From assembly GCA_935421135.1 (NCBI GenBank), contig OW285189.1, positions 11,801,072-11,865,071 on the forward strand: a stretch of DNA of 64,000 bases. The letters run 5' to 3'. How positions within the stretch are numbered: position 1 is the stretch's first letter; every line of letters starts with the position of its first letter. Under the pieces are notes generated by a model. It was not told where the DNA came from and searched no databases. It was given only the letters and a program-made list of their open reading frames with translations. Of the stretch, positions 44,201 through 56,200 are shown piece by piece. The stretch is from Bugulina stolonifera (taxonomy: Eukaryota; Bryozoa; Gymnolaemata; Cheilostomatida; Bugulidae). The position numbers and the translations under genes are program-made.

Positions 44201-47200
44201 CTGCTCCGTGAGCCGTTGGTGGAGGGATATTTCGTCCTGTACGGCTTCCGTCTGCTGGACTATAGTAAGCCGGTCTCTAACATGTGAGTGAAAAAGTCTC
44301 TGCTGGAGTATGTGCAATTGGTGCCTGAGGCGTCCGAGACGGTTGTTTAAGGTGGCACACAATCGTTCTCTCTCCTTCTGGAATTCTGCTGTAGGGGTGC
44401 GGGATTCAAGAGTCTTCTTTGTGTTTTTAGTATCTGGAGGGCTGGTCGACAATGGGACGGCCTTGTCTGATCCGGTTCTAGCCTTAGGCGGCCGGGGCCG
44501 ACGTTTGGGTATGTCGTAAGTATCAGTCCCTCGGTGGTCCAAGGCTGGAGGGTCCATACGAGTCTGTGGTCGCTTTGGACTGCCTAGTCGCTCCCAGGGC
44601 GACTTTCTTTTACTTGTTTTCTTTGGGGCAGGAGGAGGTGTCAGTCGCACCACTGCTGCTCTGGCTTCAGCTTCTGGAGGAGCTGGTATAGTGAAAGGTT
44701 TCGGTCCTACGTCTGCTGGGATGCATGAGGGGTAAGCGACCCTCTTGTCGAGCTTCATCGCCTTGAGGAAAAGCTGGAACATGTGGGAATCCACTTCATA
44801 CTGGATGGCTCCGTGGCCTGTCTGGCTTTGGTGCCGATAGACAGTCTCTGCATCACGGGCGCTGACTCCACAGGAACAGAAGAACTGGGTAAAGTGTTGG
44901 CGTGTGTGAGCCTTGATGGTGTTCTCCGTCCCTTCTAGCTTACATAGTCGACAATAGGAGTTCCTTCCTTTACATCGGGCTGTCCGACGTATATCACTAC
45001 TGGTCCGTGGAGAGATCCAGCAAAGTTGAGACTGCGGCATAGGCGTCTCTGGAGAGGTCTCTATAAGAGAAAGTGTAGATACAAGAGGTTGATCATTTAG
45101 ATTATCAATGTTTGCGTAGGCCGAGTCGTCTTCGTTACCCGACTCAGTCACATGGTGTACAATGTCATTGGAGTACATATGCGTGTCCGAGGTCGTCCCG
45201 GAGGGGAGGCGGTGCATGTCCGAGTCGGTTAGGACGGCATCGTCCCGAAGCACCGAAGGTACTTCAGTATGACCCGACCCGACTGGCACGACCTCATTCC
45301 TCGAGGAGTTCCCGAGATCAGCATATAAGTCGTCGTCGTCCAAAAGCAACAGTACCTCGTCCAAGTCTATTGGCTCACCTGGCAAGTCCGTGAGTAGGCC
45401 GACTAGGGAGGGCACCGTCTTTGTTGAGGAGTCTCGAATAGAGTACTCTGTTGTCCGACTAGGTGTTGACTGAGTGGTGGTGGTGAAGGTACTGGGGGAT
45501 CCATCTGGATCCTGGCCTTTTATAGGTGTGGGGGCTGCCCTGGTTCTCCTTCTGGTGTGCGACGTTATGTCTGCAATAGCTGGCTTCTCACCATGTAGTA
45601 GGGCTACGTTGCGGCGGAAGTGCACTTGTCTGACCCCGGTTGTTAGATCTATTTTGATCTCAAGGTTGTCTGGGTCACCGGATCTGTCTGTTGAATTGGG
45701 GAGTAAACACGGGCCTGGCCGTGTCGGCCTACGACAGGTAGTCGTCTGGGCAGCCCATTTGTGATGAATTCTTTCTAGTATAACCTCTGGGGGTCGGCCT
45801 CGCTTCCACCGGGCCTTCCTCCTGTATGATAGGGGTCTGTTTTCCCTAGTGTAGGGCGTTAGCATCCGGACGTAGGAGGGTCTACCTTTTGAACCTCTGC
45901 CCCAGTCGGGCGGCGGGAATATCGGGTGCTGGAAATAGTCGACAGCACCTTCCTCGAGGCGGTTTGTGCCTTGTCTACGCTCCTGGATGCGCGGCTTTTT
46001 AGCCTGTCGGCCCTGGTCCTCTACTTGCCTCTTTTTCTTCGCTGTTCCTCCCTCGGCTTCTAGCCCCCCTATCGGGTGGCCAGGGCGTCGGCATTGTACT
46101 TCGACGCCATGCGGAGTTGTACTGGGCGGTAATGATCCTTTTCCTCCCTCGGCCCTGAATCCTCTGTGGGGGTGTCCTTGACGTCGGCATTGATCATCGA
46201 CGTCGGGCGCAGGTGTACTAAGTGATGAGCTTCCCGTTCCTCCCTCGGCCCTGGGTCCTCTGTTGGGGTGTCCTTGACGTCGGCATTGATCATCGGCGTC
46301 GGGCGCAGGTGTACTAGGTACTGAATTATCCGTTCCTCCCTCGGCCCCTGGTCCTCTGTGTGGGTGTCCAGGACGTCGGCATGGGTCATCGACGTCGGGC
46401 GGAGGCGTACTAGGCTTCATCTCAGGCATCGTCCTCAATGTATAAGGGCTTCCCGTTCTATTGACACACGGCCATTGATCTCGGCTGGTGTATACCTTAG
46501 CGGTATGGCAGTTTACAGAACACTTGTGTTTAGTCAGGTAGGGCATCCCTAGGACGCCATCCTCTGGTATGGAGCTGATGAGGAACAGTTCTTGGCTAAA
46601 GGTACGACCGACTACCATAGGTAGCCTTACCATTCCCTCGAACCTGAGAGTCGAGCCGTCGGCCATCTTGCCATATGGCTGACTTACTGGTAGGACCTCT
46701 AGGTCGGGTCTCTGCAGCTTCTTCAGGATGCGGGGTGATATTAGGTTGGTCGTACAGCCCGTGTCCAAGAGTAGGGTTACATCTTGGCTACATAGTCGTC
46801 CTTGTATGTACAGGCTAGGTACATGCGGCTTCACATACGTCACTTGAGTCACTGTTTTAGAAGGGGGGTCGGCCTTGCCGACCGGATACTTGGGACGGTC
46901 TTCCGAGATGGAAATGTGAGAGGTGTGAGGAACTTGTAGGGCCCGAGTGCCAGCCTCTACTGTCTCGGGCCGGAGCCTTTTCCCGACTCGGGTACTGGCG
47001 GCTCAGGATATGTGGGGGGAGTGTTCCCATTGGTCCGTTGAGGAGGGGGACCAGGCTTTTTGCTGGTCTGCCAGGAGGGTCTGTTCCGAGGTCCTGGCGC
47101 TCTGGGGGCGTCTAGTAGTCCTCGAAGTCGCCTGACTTCTTGGCTCAGTGTCTGGATGGCCTCTTTCAGGTCGTTGATCCAGGTCAGGTCGGAGTCCACT

Positions 47201-50200
47201 GTATTTATTTGGGGTGTCTCCGGCTCGGGTTCTGTGACTGCCCTGATTTGGTGTGCTTTACTTCCACGGGAAGGTCCCTTGACGAGCAAGAAGTCGTTTC
47301 CGGCTCGGACGGCCGAGTCCACATCTCTGGGGTTTATTGCCAAGAGGTGTCTCTGTAGGTGTCCGTCCTCAAGAGAGTTACTGAAGTTTTCCACAGCCAA
47401 TACCCGGCGGTGCGCTTCGGGTAGTTCCTGGAAAGCCACATGTACAAGTTTCTTGACTAAGGTGGCATGTTCTTGTAATGACATGCCGGGATCTTTCCGC
47501 AGCTGTATGAGCTGGAGTCTAGCTTCTTTATCAGTTAACCCGTATCGGGCGCGTAGAGCTTCGAAGATCCCTTCTGAGGTGCCGGGTCGGCCACATTCTT
47601 GTGCCGGTCCCTTGAGGGCCTCTCTTAGGTGAAGGTACATGGCTGCCGGGCTCCAGTCGTTTGCCTCGGCTATGGTCAGGAACTGTTCTATAAAGAACTC
47701 GACGTCTCCTTGTCCGTCGAACTGTGGTGTCTTGAAAGAGGGTTGAGGCGGCTGAGGTCGAGCTACTTCTATGTACTGTCCGATTACCTCTACTAGCCTG
47801 TCTATATCGCTAGCCATTGCTGAGTATAGATGGAGCCTCTTTGGTGAAGGGGACGTGTCGTCCTCGGTTTGATGTCTGTAGGGTGTCGGGTAGTTAGTTA
47901 ACTGCCGTAGTTTGTTAGGCCGGGTCGGCCTGATGGTCGTACTGAGTACCGTCAATCTGTTCTGGATCCGAGGTCGGTCTTTGATTGAAGATCCGGCGTA
48001 GGTCGGGCTACATCCAGCGGAACCACGAGAATTATGGGTGCACTTTAGCGTTTGTCACCTTCTCGTATCCAAGGTTCCCGGGTCCGAGTCCTAAATCGCC
48101 GTAGAAGTATTGAAGAATGAGGTCGGCCGGTCACCCGAGTCCGAGGTCACCTTCCTTCTCTTCGTATCGTAAGAGTACGACCTTAGAATCCCACCGCTGC
48201 CACCAATGTAATGGTTTCTGTGATTTGGTGCGGTCGTCCTTGGACGACTATCGACCCAGAAATGAAGTGCCTATGAGTGGTAATAGGACTTCGCATTACA
48301 TGAAAGATCGAGCGGTCTCAGTAGCCCAAATACTACCAAAGACGACCCATCTGATCTCAAGTCCGACCTTCAGACTATACAATGAAAGAGAGTGATCCGA
48401 CCTAGTAGGCAGTTCGCAAGGCGAATGACCTGGCAAAAGGAAGAGAAAGTCTCTGTATCAAGTATAGATGTGTCTTTATTGAAAGCCAAGTGAAGACTGA
48501 GACAATGAACAGTAAAACAGTGCCCTTTATATAGTATAAGGACTTCCGGCCGACATGACGTCGGGAAAAGACGACGTGTGGTCGTCCGGAAGTTGCGCAA
48601 CAAGATGGCCGCCGGAAGCCCGACGGCCGACCCAAAATAGGTCGGGTTCTACAAAAGTTGCTTATAATGGTCCAATTCATGTACAAAATGAATATCAATG
48701 GATTCTGAGAGGTCGGGCCTCTGTACATGGGTATAAAAGGCACAAAAAAGGACTTAGTAACATTCATGTGACTATGTACAACAACATATAGTAAGATACA
48801 TGAATAAGGAGTGAGCATAAACACATGGAGACATATATATAGAGGGTAATTAAGTACTTGAACATGCAATGTAGTTAAAGGTAAGTATACGAGCACTAAT
48901 TGTGAGAATGTTAGTGTCAGGTGAGTAGCGCTGTAACGACTACTAGGCACTTGGGGTGCGGTGGAGCTTCGTCCGGGAGTTGGAGTCGTATACAAATGTC
49001 CTGTACCATCACAAATGCTTGTTTGCTATACTGAGAAAGAGAGTGATCTGACCTGGTAAGAAGTTCGGGTTGCAAGGTCGAGGACCTTAACAACTAGAAT
49101 GACCTACCTACGAAGTGAAAGTCTCTGTATGTAAGTATAGATATGTTTTTATTGAGACCCAAGCATGAACTGAGACAATAAACATAAAAACAATGTGCTT
49201 TATATAGTATTAGAACTTCCGGAGGAAGTTCCGGTAAAAAGACGACGTAGTGTCATCCAGAAATTGTGCAACAATATGGCGGCTGGAAGCCCGATGGTCG
49301 ACCCAAAATAAGTCGGGTTTGACAAAAGATGCTTAAAATCATCTAGATCATATGCAAAATCAATATCAAGTACTTCTGAGAGGTCGGGCCTCTTTACATG
49401 GGTATAAAAAGGATATAATGTCTCAGTAATTCGTATTACAAGTATATAATCGATATGTGATTACCAGTGTATGATTAGACATGCATAACGATGTAGGTAT
49501 GAGTATCAAGATAGCTAAGTGCAAGAGAACAATAGTGTTCGATGAGTAGTGCTGTGGCAACCACTAGGCACTAGGCACTAGTCCATCAGGGTAACTGGAG
49601 TCGCATGTACAAATGTCCTGAACCATTACACAGCCTCCCCCCCCCCCCCCCGATCATTGGCATTATCTCTTTTAAATATGTCTAAGGATATGCTCCGTGA
49701 GCCGTTGGTGGAGGGAGATTTTGTCCTGGACGGCTTCAGTCTGCTGGACTACGGCAAGCCGGCCTTTGGTACGAGTGTGTAGGAGCTTTTGTTGAAGTAT
49801 GTGCAACTGGTGACGAAGACGTCCGATGCGGTTATTAAGAGTGGAGCACAGCCGTTCCCGCTCCTTTGAGAATTCTGTTGTGGGTATTGAGTAGCCAAAA
49901 GCCTTCTTGGTGGGTCTGTTGGCTAGAGGACTGGTCGACAATGGAGAGACCCTGTCTGAGTCTATCTTAACTGGAGGCAGCCGAGACTGACGCTTGGGTA
50001 TGTCGTAGGTATCAGTTCCCCGGTGGTCCAAGGCTGAAGAACTTCGTGAGTAGGTTGGCCTCTTTGGACTTCCGAGTCGCTCCCAAGGCGACTTACATTT
50101 GGCTGCCTTCTTTGGGGGAGGAGGCGGCGTCAGCCGTACCACGGCTGCTCTGGCTTCGGCTTCAGGGGGAGGTGCTACTGCTGCAAAAGGTTTGGGTCCA

Positions 50201-53200
50201 CCATCGGCCGGGATACAGGCAGGATAGGCGACCCGCTTGTCGAGCTTCATGGCTCGTAAGAAAGGCTGGAACAGGTGGAGATCCACCTCATACTGGATGG
50301 TTCCGTAATCATGCTGGCTTTGATGCTGGTAGATCGTAGCTGCGTCACGGGCGTTAACCCCACAGGAACAGAAGAACCGGGCAAAGTGCTGGCGCACATG
50401 AGCCTTGATGACATTCTCTGTCCCTTCTAACTTGCATAGCTTGCAATAGGAGTTCCTCCCTTTACATCGAGCTGTCCGACGTATATCATTGCTGGTTTGT
50501 GGAGAGATCCAGCAGAGTTGAGACTGTGGCACTATATGGCCTCTGAGGATGGAGTCTCTGTAAGAGTAAGTGTGGATACAAGAAGATTGTCACTAGATGA
50601 TTTATCAAGATTTGCGTAGGCCGACCCATCTAGGTCGTCTGGCCCAGCCGAGGATGCAGTATGAAGAATGTCAGCGAAGCCGACACCCGTGTCCAAGGTA
50701 GTCCCGGAGGAGAGGTGGTGTGTGTCCAGGTCGGCAGGGACGGCGTCGTCCAGAGGTGCCGAGGGCACCTCTTCAATGCCCGACATGACGAACATGACCT
50801 CATTCCTCGAGGACGTCCCGAGACCCGAGTATAGGTTCTCGTCGTCCAAGAACAAGAGTGCAGCATCTAAGTGGAAAGGCCGACTCTAGGGAAGGTTCCG
50901 TCTACTGTTGAAGCTGGAAAAGAGTGGCTGACTGGTTGTCTGGATGCTGAGTGGAGGACTGCGACTGGAAGACTGGTAAATCCGGCTGGATTCTGGCTTC
51001 TTATATGTGTGTGTGCTGCCCTGGTTCTCCCAGCAGCTGGTGACATAACGTTTGCACTAGTCAATGGTTCACCATGTTGTTGATTCTCACTTTGACGGAA
51101 GTACACTGATTTGACTCCTGAAATTAGATCTATTTTGATCTCAAGGTTGTCGGGGTCACCGGAATAGTCTGCTTGTGAAAGGAGTAAACACGGCCTACTG
51201 CGGGCTGTCATCCCTTGGGTAGACGTAGGGTCAGGTTCATCTGTAACTGGTTCTGGAGGTCGGCCTCGCTTCCACCGGGCCTTCCTTCTGTATATTGAGG
51301 GTCTCTTGCCTTTACGGTTGGGCGTGAGCATCCTAACGAAGACGGTTCCTCCTTTTGGACCTCTGCTCGTGTCGGGCGATGGGAAATTAGAGTGTTGGAA
51401 GAAGTCGACAACACCTTCCTCGAGTCGGGTTAAACCTGCCATCCGTCCTTGGATGCGGGGCTTTTTAGCCCGTCGGCCCTGGTCCTCTACTTGCCTCTTG
51501 GTTGCTGTTCCTCCCTTGGCCACTGATCCTCTTCTTGGGTTTCCAGGACGTTGGCATGGTTCATCGATGTCGGTCGGCGGAGGCGTACTAGGCTTCATCT
51601 CGGGCATCGTCCTAGACCAATAGGCGTTTCCTATCCTATTGACACACAGCCATTGATCCTGGCTGGTGTATACCTTAGCGGTATTACAATTGACAGAACA
51701 TTTGTGCTTGACCAGGTAGGGCATTCCTATGACGCCATCAATTCTGGTATGGAACTGATTAGGGACAGTTCTTGGCTGAAAGTATATTGATATTACTTGC
51801 CTCCAATTACCTGAAAATCATTGTTAAATTAATTTCAAATCACTTGAAAGCCTGAAAATTTATACTGCCTTTTGCATGATGACAACAGTTTGGTTTAGCT
51901 GAATCACGCTGAATTTAGCTGTTAGTGACGGCAAGCATACTATGCTTGATTGTACATTTTATATGCCATGTAAAGCTGCTATTCCTGCCACTTTCTGAGT
52001 GAGGTGTTGGGATCAGTGGTTGCAGTGAACTACAAAACTAAGCAGTATCTGAGATCAATTGCCCCCAACTACATTAAAACATTGAAAGATTTTTAAATAA
52101 TTCTAAGGCTTGAGAAATAATTTAACCTGCAGCATGTATGTCTGTGCTTCAAAAACACTAGTCTGGCACCTTCTATGTAAAGCTGGTAATAATCTCAGTA
52201 CTAAAATTCTATTGTATTGCTCTGGCTGGAATAGAAGGGAATTGTCTTGTGTAGGAACAGATCTACAATTAGTTGAAGAAAAACGATAGACTATTTAGAT
52301 ATTATACCTGTTAGTACTAAACATTTGAGCCTATCTAGCAATTACATGTACTTTGAGCCTTGAAATTTTTCAACCATCCTTATGTTTCATTTATTCATTT
52401 CCTTTGTACATATAGTTCTGAAAACATATTTTTTGTAGCTGTTAATCCCGATTAGAGGTTGTCCTACCTTCTTTAATCTTCCTCTCCTTTTTGAGGGAAA
52501 AGATTAAATAAGGGAGGAAAACTCCTAATCATGATCAACAGCCGCTTGTCTGCAATTAAAGAGTTAGCACCTCAGGACTGTATTGGAATTGTTATCTCTT
52601 TGAAACTTTGTTACACTACTTACACTTGCGCCTACGCCTTACGCCTACGCCTACGCCTACGCCTACGCTTACACTTATACCTACACTTACACTTACACTG
52701 ACCATGAAGGTATACTGGTGCTGCAGCTCATACTACCAGCTTGGAGTTAGCACAAGTGAACTGACCAGCTGGGTTGTCTACTAAGATACAATGCAGGTGC
52801 CAGCACATGTCTTATGTGTAATGTGATGGTCAAATGAATAGAAAGCTAATTTACATGTAGTACCCTATTACAATTATGATAATTATGTACAGCTTATGTA
52901 TGGGAACTTCTACTTGACTATTTCAGCCCACCGATCCGATATGTATCTAAAAGACAGAAAGCCTGTAATTGTACTCACCCATAATCCTTTTAATATGTCC
53001 TTCAATCCAGCTCCTGTCCTGAGCTTAACAATCAGGTGAACATACATTATTTTATTCATAAATGTATGTTATATTGTACAATGTACATGCATTATTTAAA
53101 TCTCTTAGTGCACGTTACATTTAGAATGTGTGGAGTACTAATGATAGCTTTTATCATCAACAGCTGGTAAGGGCCACTAACATGGTCATATCATCTCTGA

Positions 53201-56200
53201 AATACTGCAAGACATTGAGAGCCAATATTCTGGAACCACAAATAATTCTTCAGGACCCCAAGAAGAGTGACACCCAGCAGTTTAAGAAATTTGTTACGTT
53301 GGTTATTTCTTCTAGAGTCTTCTCTTACATTAGTTCCTCATTATAGTCCCTTGTACCATGTATATAGGTTCATTGAGTTACGAACTATCATACATTGTGA
53401 CAGAGTAGGGTCCAAGTGGGGCATGAAGCCAATAAGTCAGTGCTCAAAGTGTACCGGCTCGCTCAGGCTCGGCGAGCCTGTAAGAAATCGTCATGGCTTT
53501 CTTCTAGGCTCGCCGAGCCCTAACAATATAATGCGCCAAAGTTGGGTTTTCCCATACGCAGATGCTGGGAAAGTCGAAAACAATCAAGAGTCTGGCACGT
53601 TGCTCATATGAAATCGCGTGATAGTATTAGTTTAACGACAAAGTTAAGGGCGCAGCAATGTTGAGTAAATCCCCTTTTGGTCATCGTGATAAGCAATTGT
53701 AAATAGCTAGACCTCTCAGTGCAGGGAACAGCTTATGCTTTATTTCCGGAACAAGTTGAACTTGTTTTCTTTCCATACTCTTGAGTTTCAATCAGTAAAT
53801 TACTAATTATTTTTCACCGAAAACTATTGTAGCAGCTGCTCTTTATGCAGTCAAGTTTGCAAAGCTGATTAACTAAGTGAGTCAGTCGTTTTTAAAGTTC
53901 CAAAATGTTCTATGTGGCCCTGTGTACTATCTAATTTTCTTTTGTGATTTTTTTGGTAGTCATCATGATCATCCTTATGATGAGATGAGCAAATTGGATA
54001 ATCAATCATAATGATGATGATCATCATCATATGATGTATAAATATTAATATAATTATGATAATAATAATAAAATTATCATTGTTGTTAGAATAATGATGA
54101 TAATAGTAATTATTATTATTGCTAATAATAAAAATAGTAATTATGTAATAGTGGTTGTAGTAATGTAGGCCTCCTGTAGTGGTAGAAGTCAACGGCAATT
54201 TGTAAGGCTGCTGGCAGATGAGCTAGCAATATTTGTTTGGTGACTGTCCTGAGTTTCTGTCACTTTCTGTATTTTTTATTAATAATAAAAAATGCCCTTT
54301 TTGATAAACTATTATTATTATTAATGATATATGATGGTTATTATTATGAAAATTTTAATATTAATATTAAATATTAATTCATCTCCCAAATAAGTCATAT
54401 CTTGCCCCTAAAATATACTTCAGCTTGCTTGTAAGATGTTGAATTTTTGAAATTTTCCGCTGCGCGGGCTAGGCGGGGGGTGCCCGCACCCCACCCCCCG
54501 CACCCCCCTTCCACCCTATATCAGAGCCTGTAAGAACTCCCATACACTTTGAGCACTGCAATAAGTCAAGTCATTTCTAAAAGTGAGGAGGCAAGTCAAG
54601 TCAAAGTCAAGTCTGTTGACTTATTAACGGCGTAATATTTAAGAAAATATGCAATGACTTCATTTTATTTCCATTAAATCAGCCACATTGACTTGGCCAA
54701 CCCCGAAGTCACCAGCCATTCCCTTTTCTAAGTCAAGATCAATAGCTTATTAGTGCCCATGAGTCCTATGCTCGCACAATGATTTTCCTGTTAGCCAGTT
54801 GTAGAAGTTCGTCTCTAAGACCTCTCTTGGTACACTAGCGCTAGCCAAGTATACCCTAGAGCTCCATTGATCAGACTTTGAGTGCATGTGGTATGTAAGC
54901 CGGTATGTCACCCTCAGCCTTGCAATTTGGCACCATAATTTATCTTCCAAAACTCAATGTATTTGTTAGTGTAAAATCACAAGCGTTTTAAAGCAGTGCC
55001 CAGTACTACTAGCTACTACTAGCCTAGTTGAACCTGACTTGGCTCTGATTGTTATTAGCTTGTGGTTGGCATTTGGGATCAGGGTGGTCAATCAATCAAC
55101 ATGTATTTAAATGAGCCAGTTACTTTGGACACCACAATATTGAGTGGTCAGTGGTCAGTGCTACTAAACTATCAGTAGTCAGTGGCATAGCTAGTGGAGT
55201 GTAGTTCATGGATTCTGTTAGTGAGCTTTGACAAGAACTTAACTCAACTGTTGACATGCTGCTATTAATGTCAACCTAAACTAATAGACACCTACAAATA
55301 GCTTAGGTCATCTTAACCTAGTTAGAATTACTATCACTGCTCACAAATCTGGCATATCGATATCATGCGAATTTATACAAAAGCAGGGAGTACTGGCTAC
55401 CTGGTAAGTATAACCTAAGAAAGAATAATCATTATACTTATATTCCAGCAAGAAAGCACTATAATAGTGCTCCATTGCTGGAATATAGAATATTCCTCAG
55501 CTTGTTTTCTAGCTCTAGTTCGTAATAATTTTGTACTGTTATTGCAGTGACAGAACTGCCATAAGTAAATGCTGTACAATCTACATTGTGCTATAGCCTA
55601 GTGGTCAACTATTCAAGAGTTATCTTGGGAGCAAACTGTTAGATATTCCCATTCCCAGTATTGGGTGTTGAAAATGTTAGTAATAAATATTGGCACTGGA
55701 TGTTCGTGTTAGATATTTGCTGTTCATTATCGCTGTTCTTTATTGGATATTGACAGAGCTGAGTATTTTGGACTTAAGGGTATGCTACATGGACATTTTA
55801 CTCATAGTGTCACTCAAGCTTCTCCATCTAGTTTGTACCATAGAGACTGTAAAGTAAATGTTTGTGTTCTTTAAATAAAAATAATTTGCCACAATGCAAT
55901 ACAGAGAAGTTGTCTACTCATCTTTTAGTTTTATTCAACAGTTTTATTTACAGTCGACTGCTAGCAGCTTGTAGAAATGTAAACATAAAAACCGCCTGCA
56001 ATATGCAATCAGCTGTAGCCAATCAGCACTCGATTCGCAGTTTGTAAAGTAAAAAATTTATAACATGCAATAAACTTGCGATTTCGCAAAAGTGCAGCAT
56101 CAGAAATCGCAAAACGCAAAATTTATGCGATTCGCATAAATTTTGCGTCCGTGTAGCATATCCTTGTTTTTATGAGACAAACATTGAGTTCAGTGGTTGT

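Larger units (their letters stand above)
43348..49013 (-). mobile_element. Young intact family-A LTR retrotransposon without RT or integrase
   Basis: Identical-length LTRs at 43348-44154 and 48207-49013 (807 bp each, one substitution noticed) are flanked by AATG (43344-43347, 49014-49017). From right to left on the minus strand: 5' LTR, tRNA-Leu primer site, gag, -1 frameshift signal, retropepsin-containing second frame, purine tract, 3' LTR. The 4.05 kb interior is filled by gag and frame 2, with no RT, RNase H or integrase motif. It inserted very recently into the 3' LTR of an older relative. It must borrow RT and integrase. Confidence 0.9.
43187..51783 (-). mobile_element. Older family-A element, split by the young one, 5' truncated
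   Basis: Its 3' LTR is in two pieces, 43187-43347 and 49018-49630 (about 774 bp together, TGTAATCG..AACCATTACA on +), separated by the young element. A purine-rich tract (CCCCCC run on +, 49634-49650) and the second reading frame follow to about 51783, where similarity stops abruptly. Gag and the 5' LTR are missing. Confidence 0.8.

Noticed and set aside
45112..45393. Plus-strand frames of 90-190 codons over 44.1-47.6 kb
   Set aside because: They are shadows of the minus-strand gag and second frame of the young retroelement.
52440..52545. Bacterial-type terminator-like hairpin
   Set aside because: It is a diverged copy of the hairpin MITE at 3460-3535.
53869..54198. Ile/Asn/His-rich minus-strand frame
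   Set aside because: Low-complexity AT trinucleotide sequence, no protein character.
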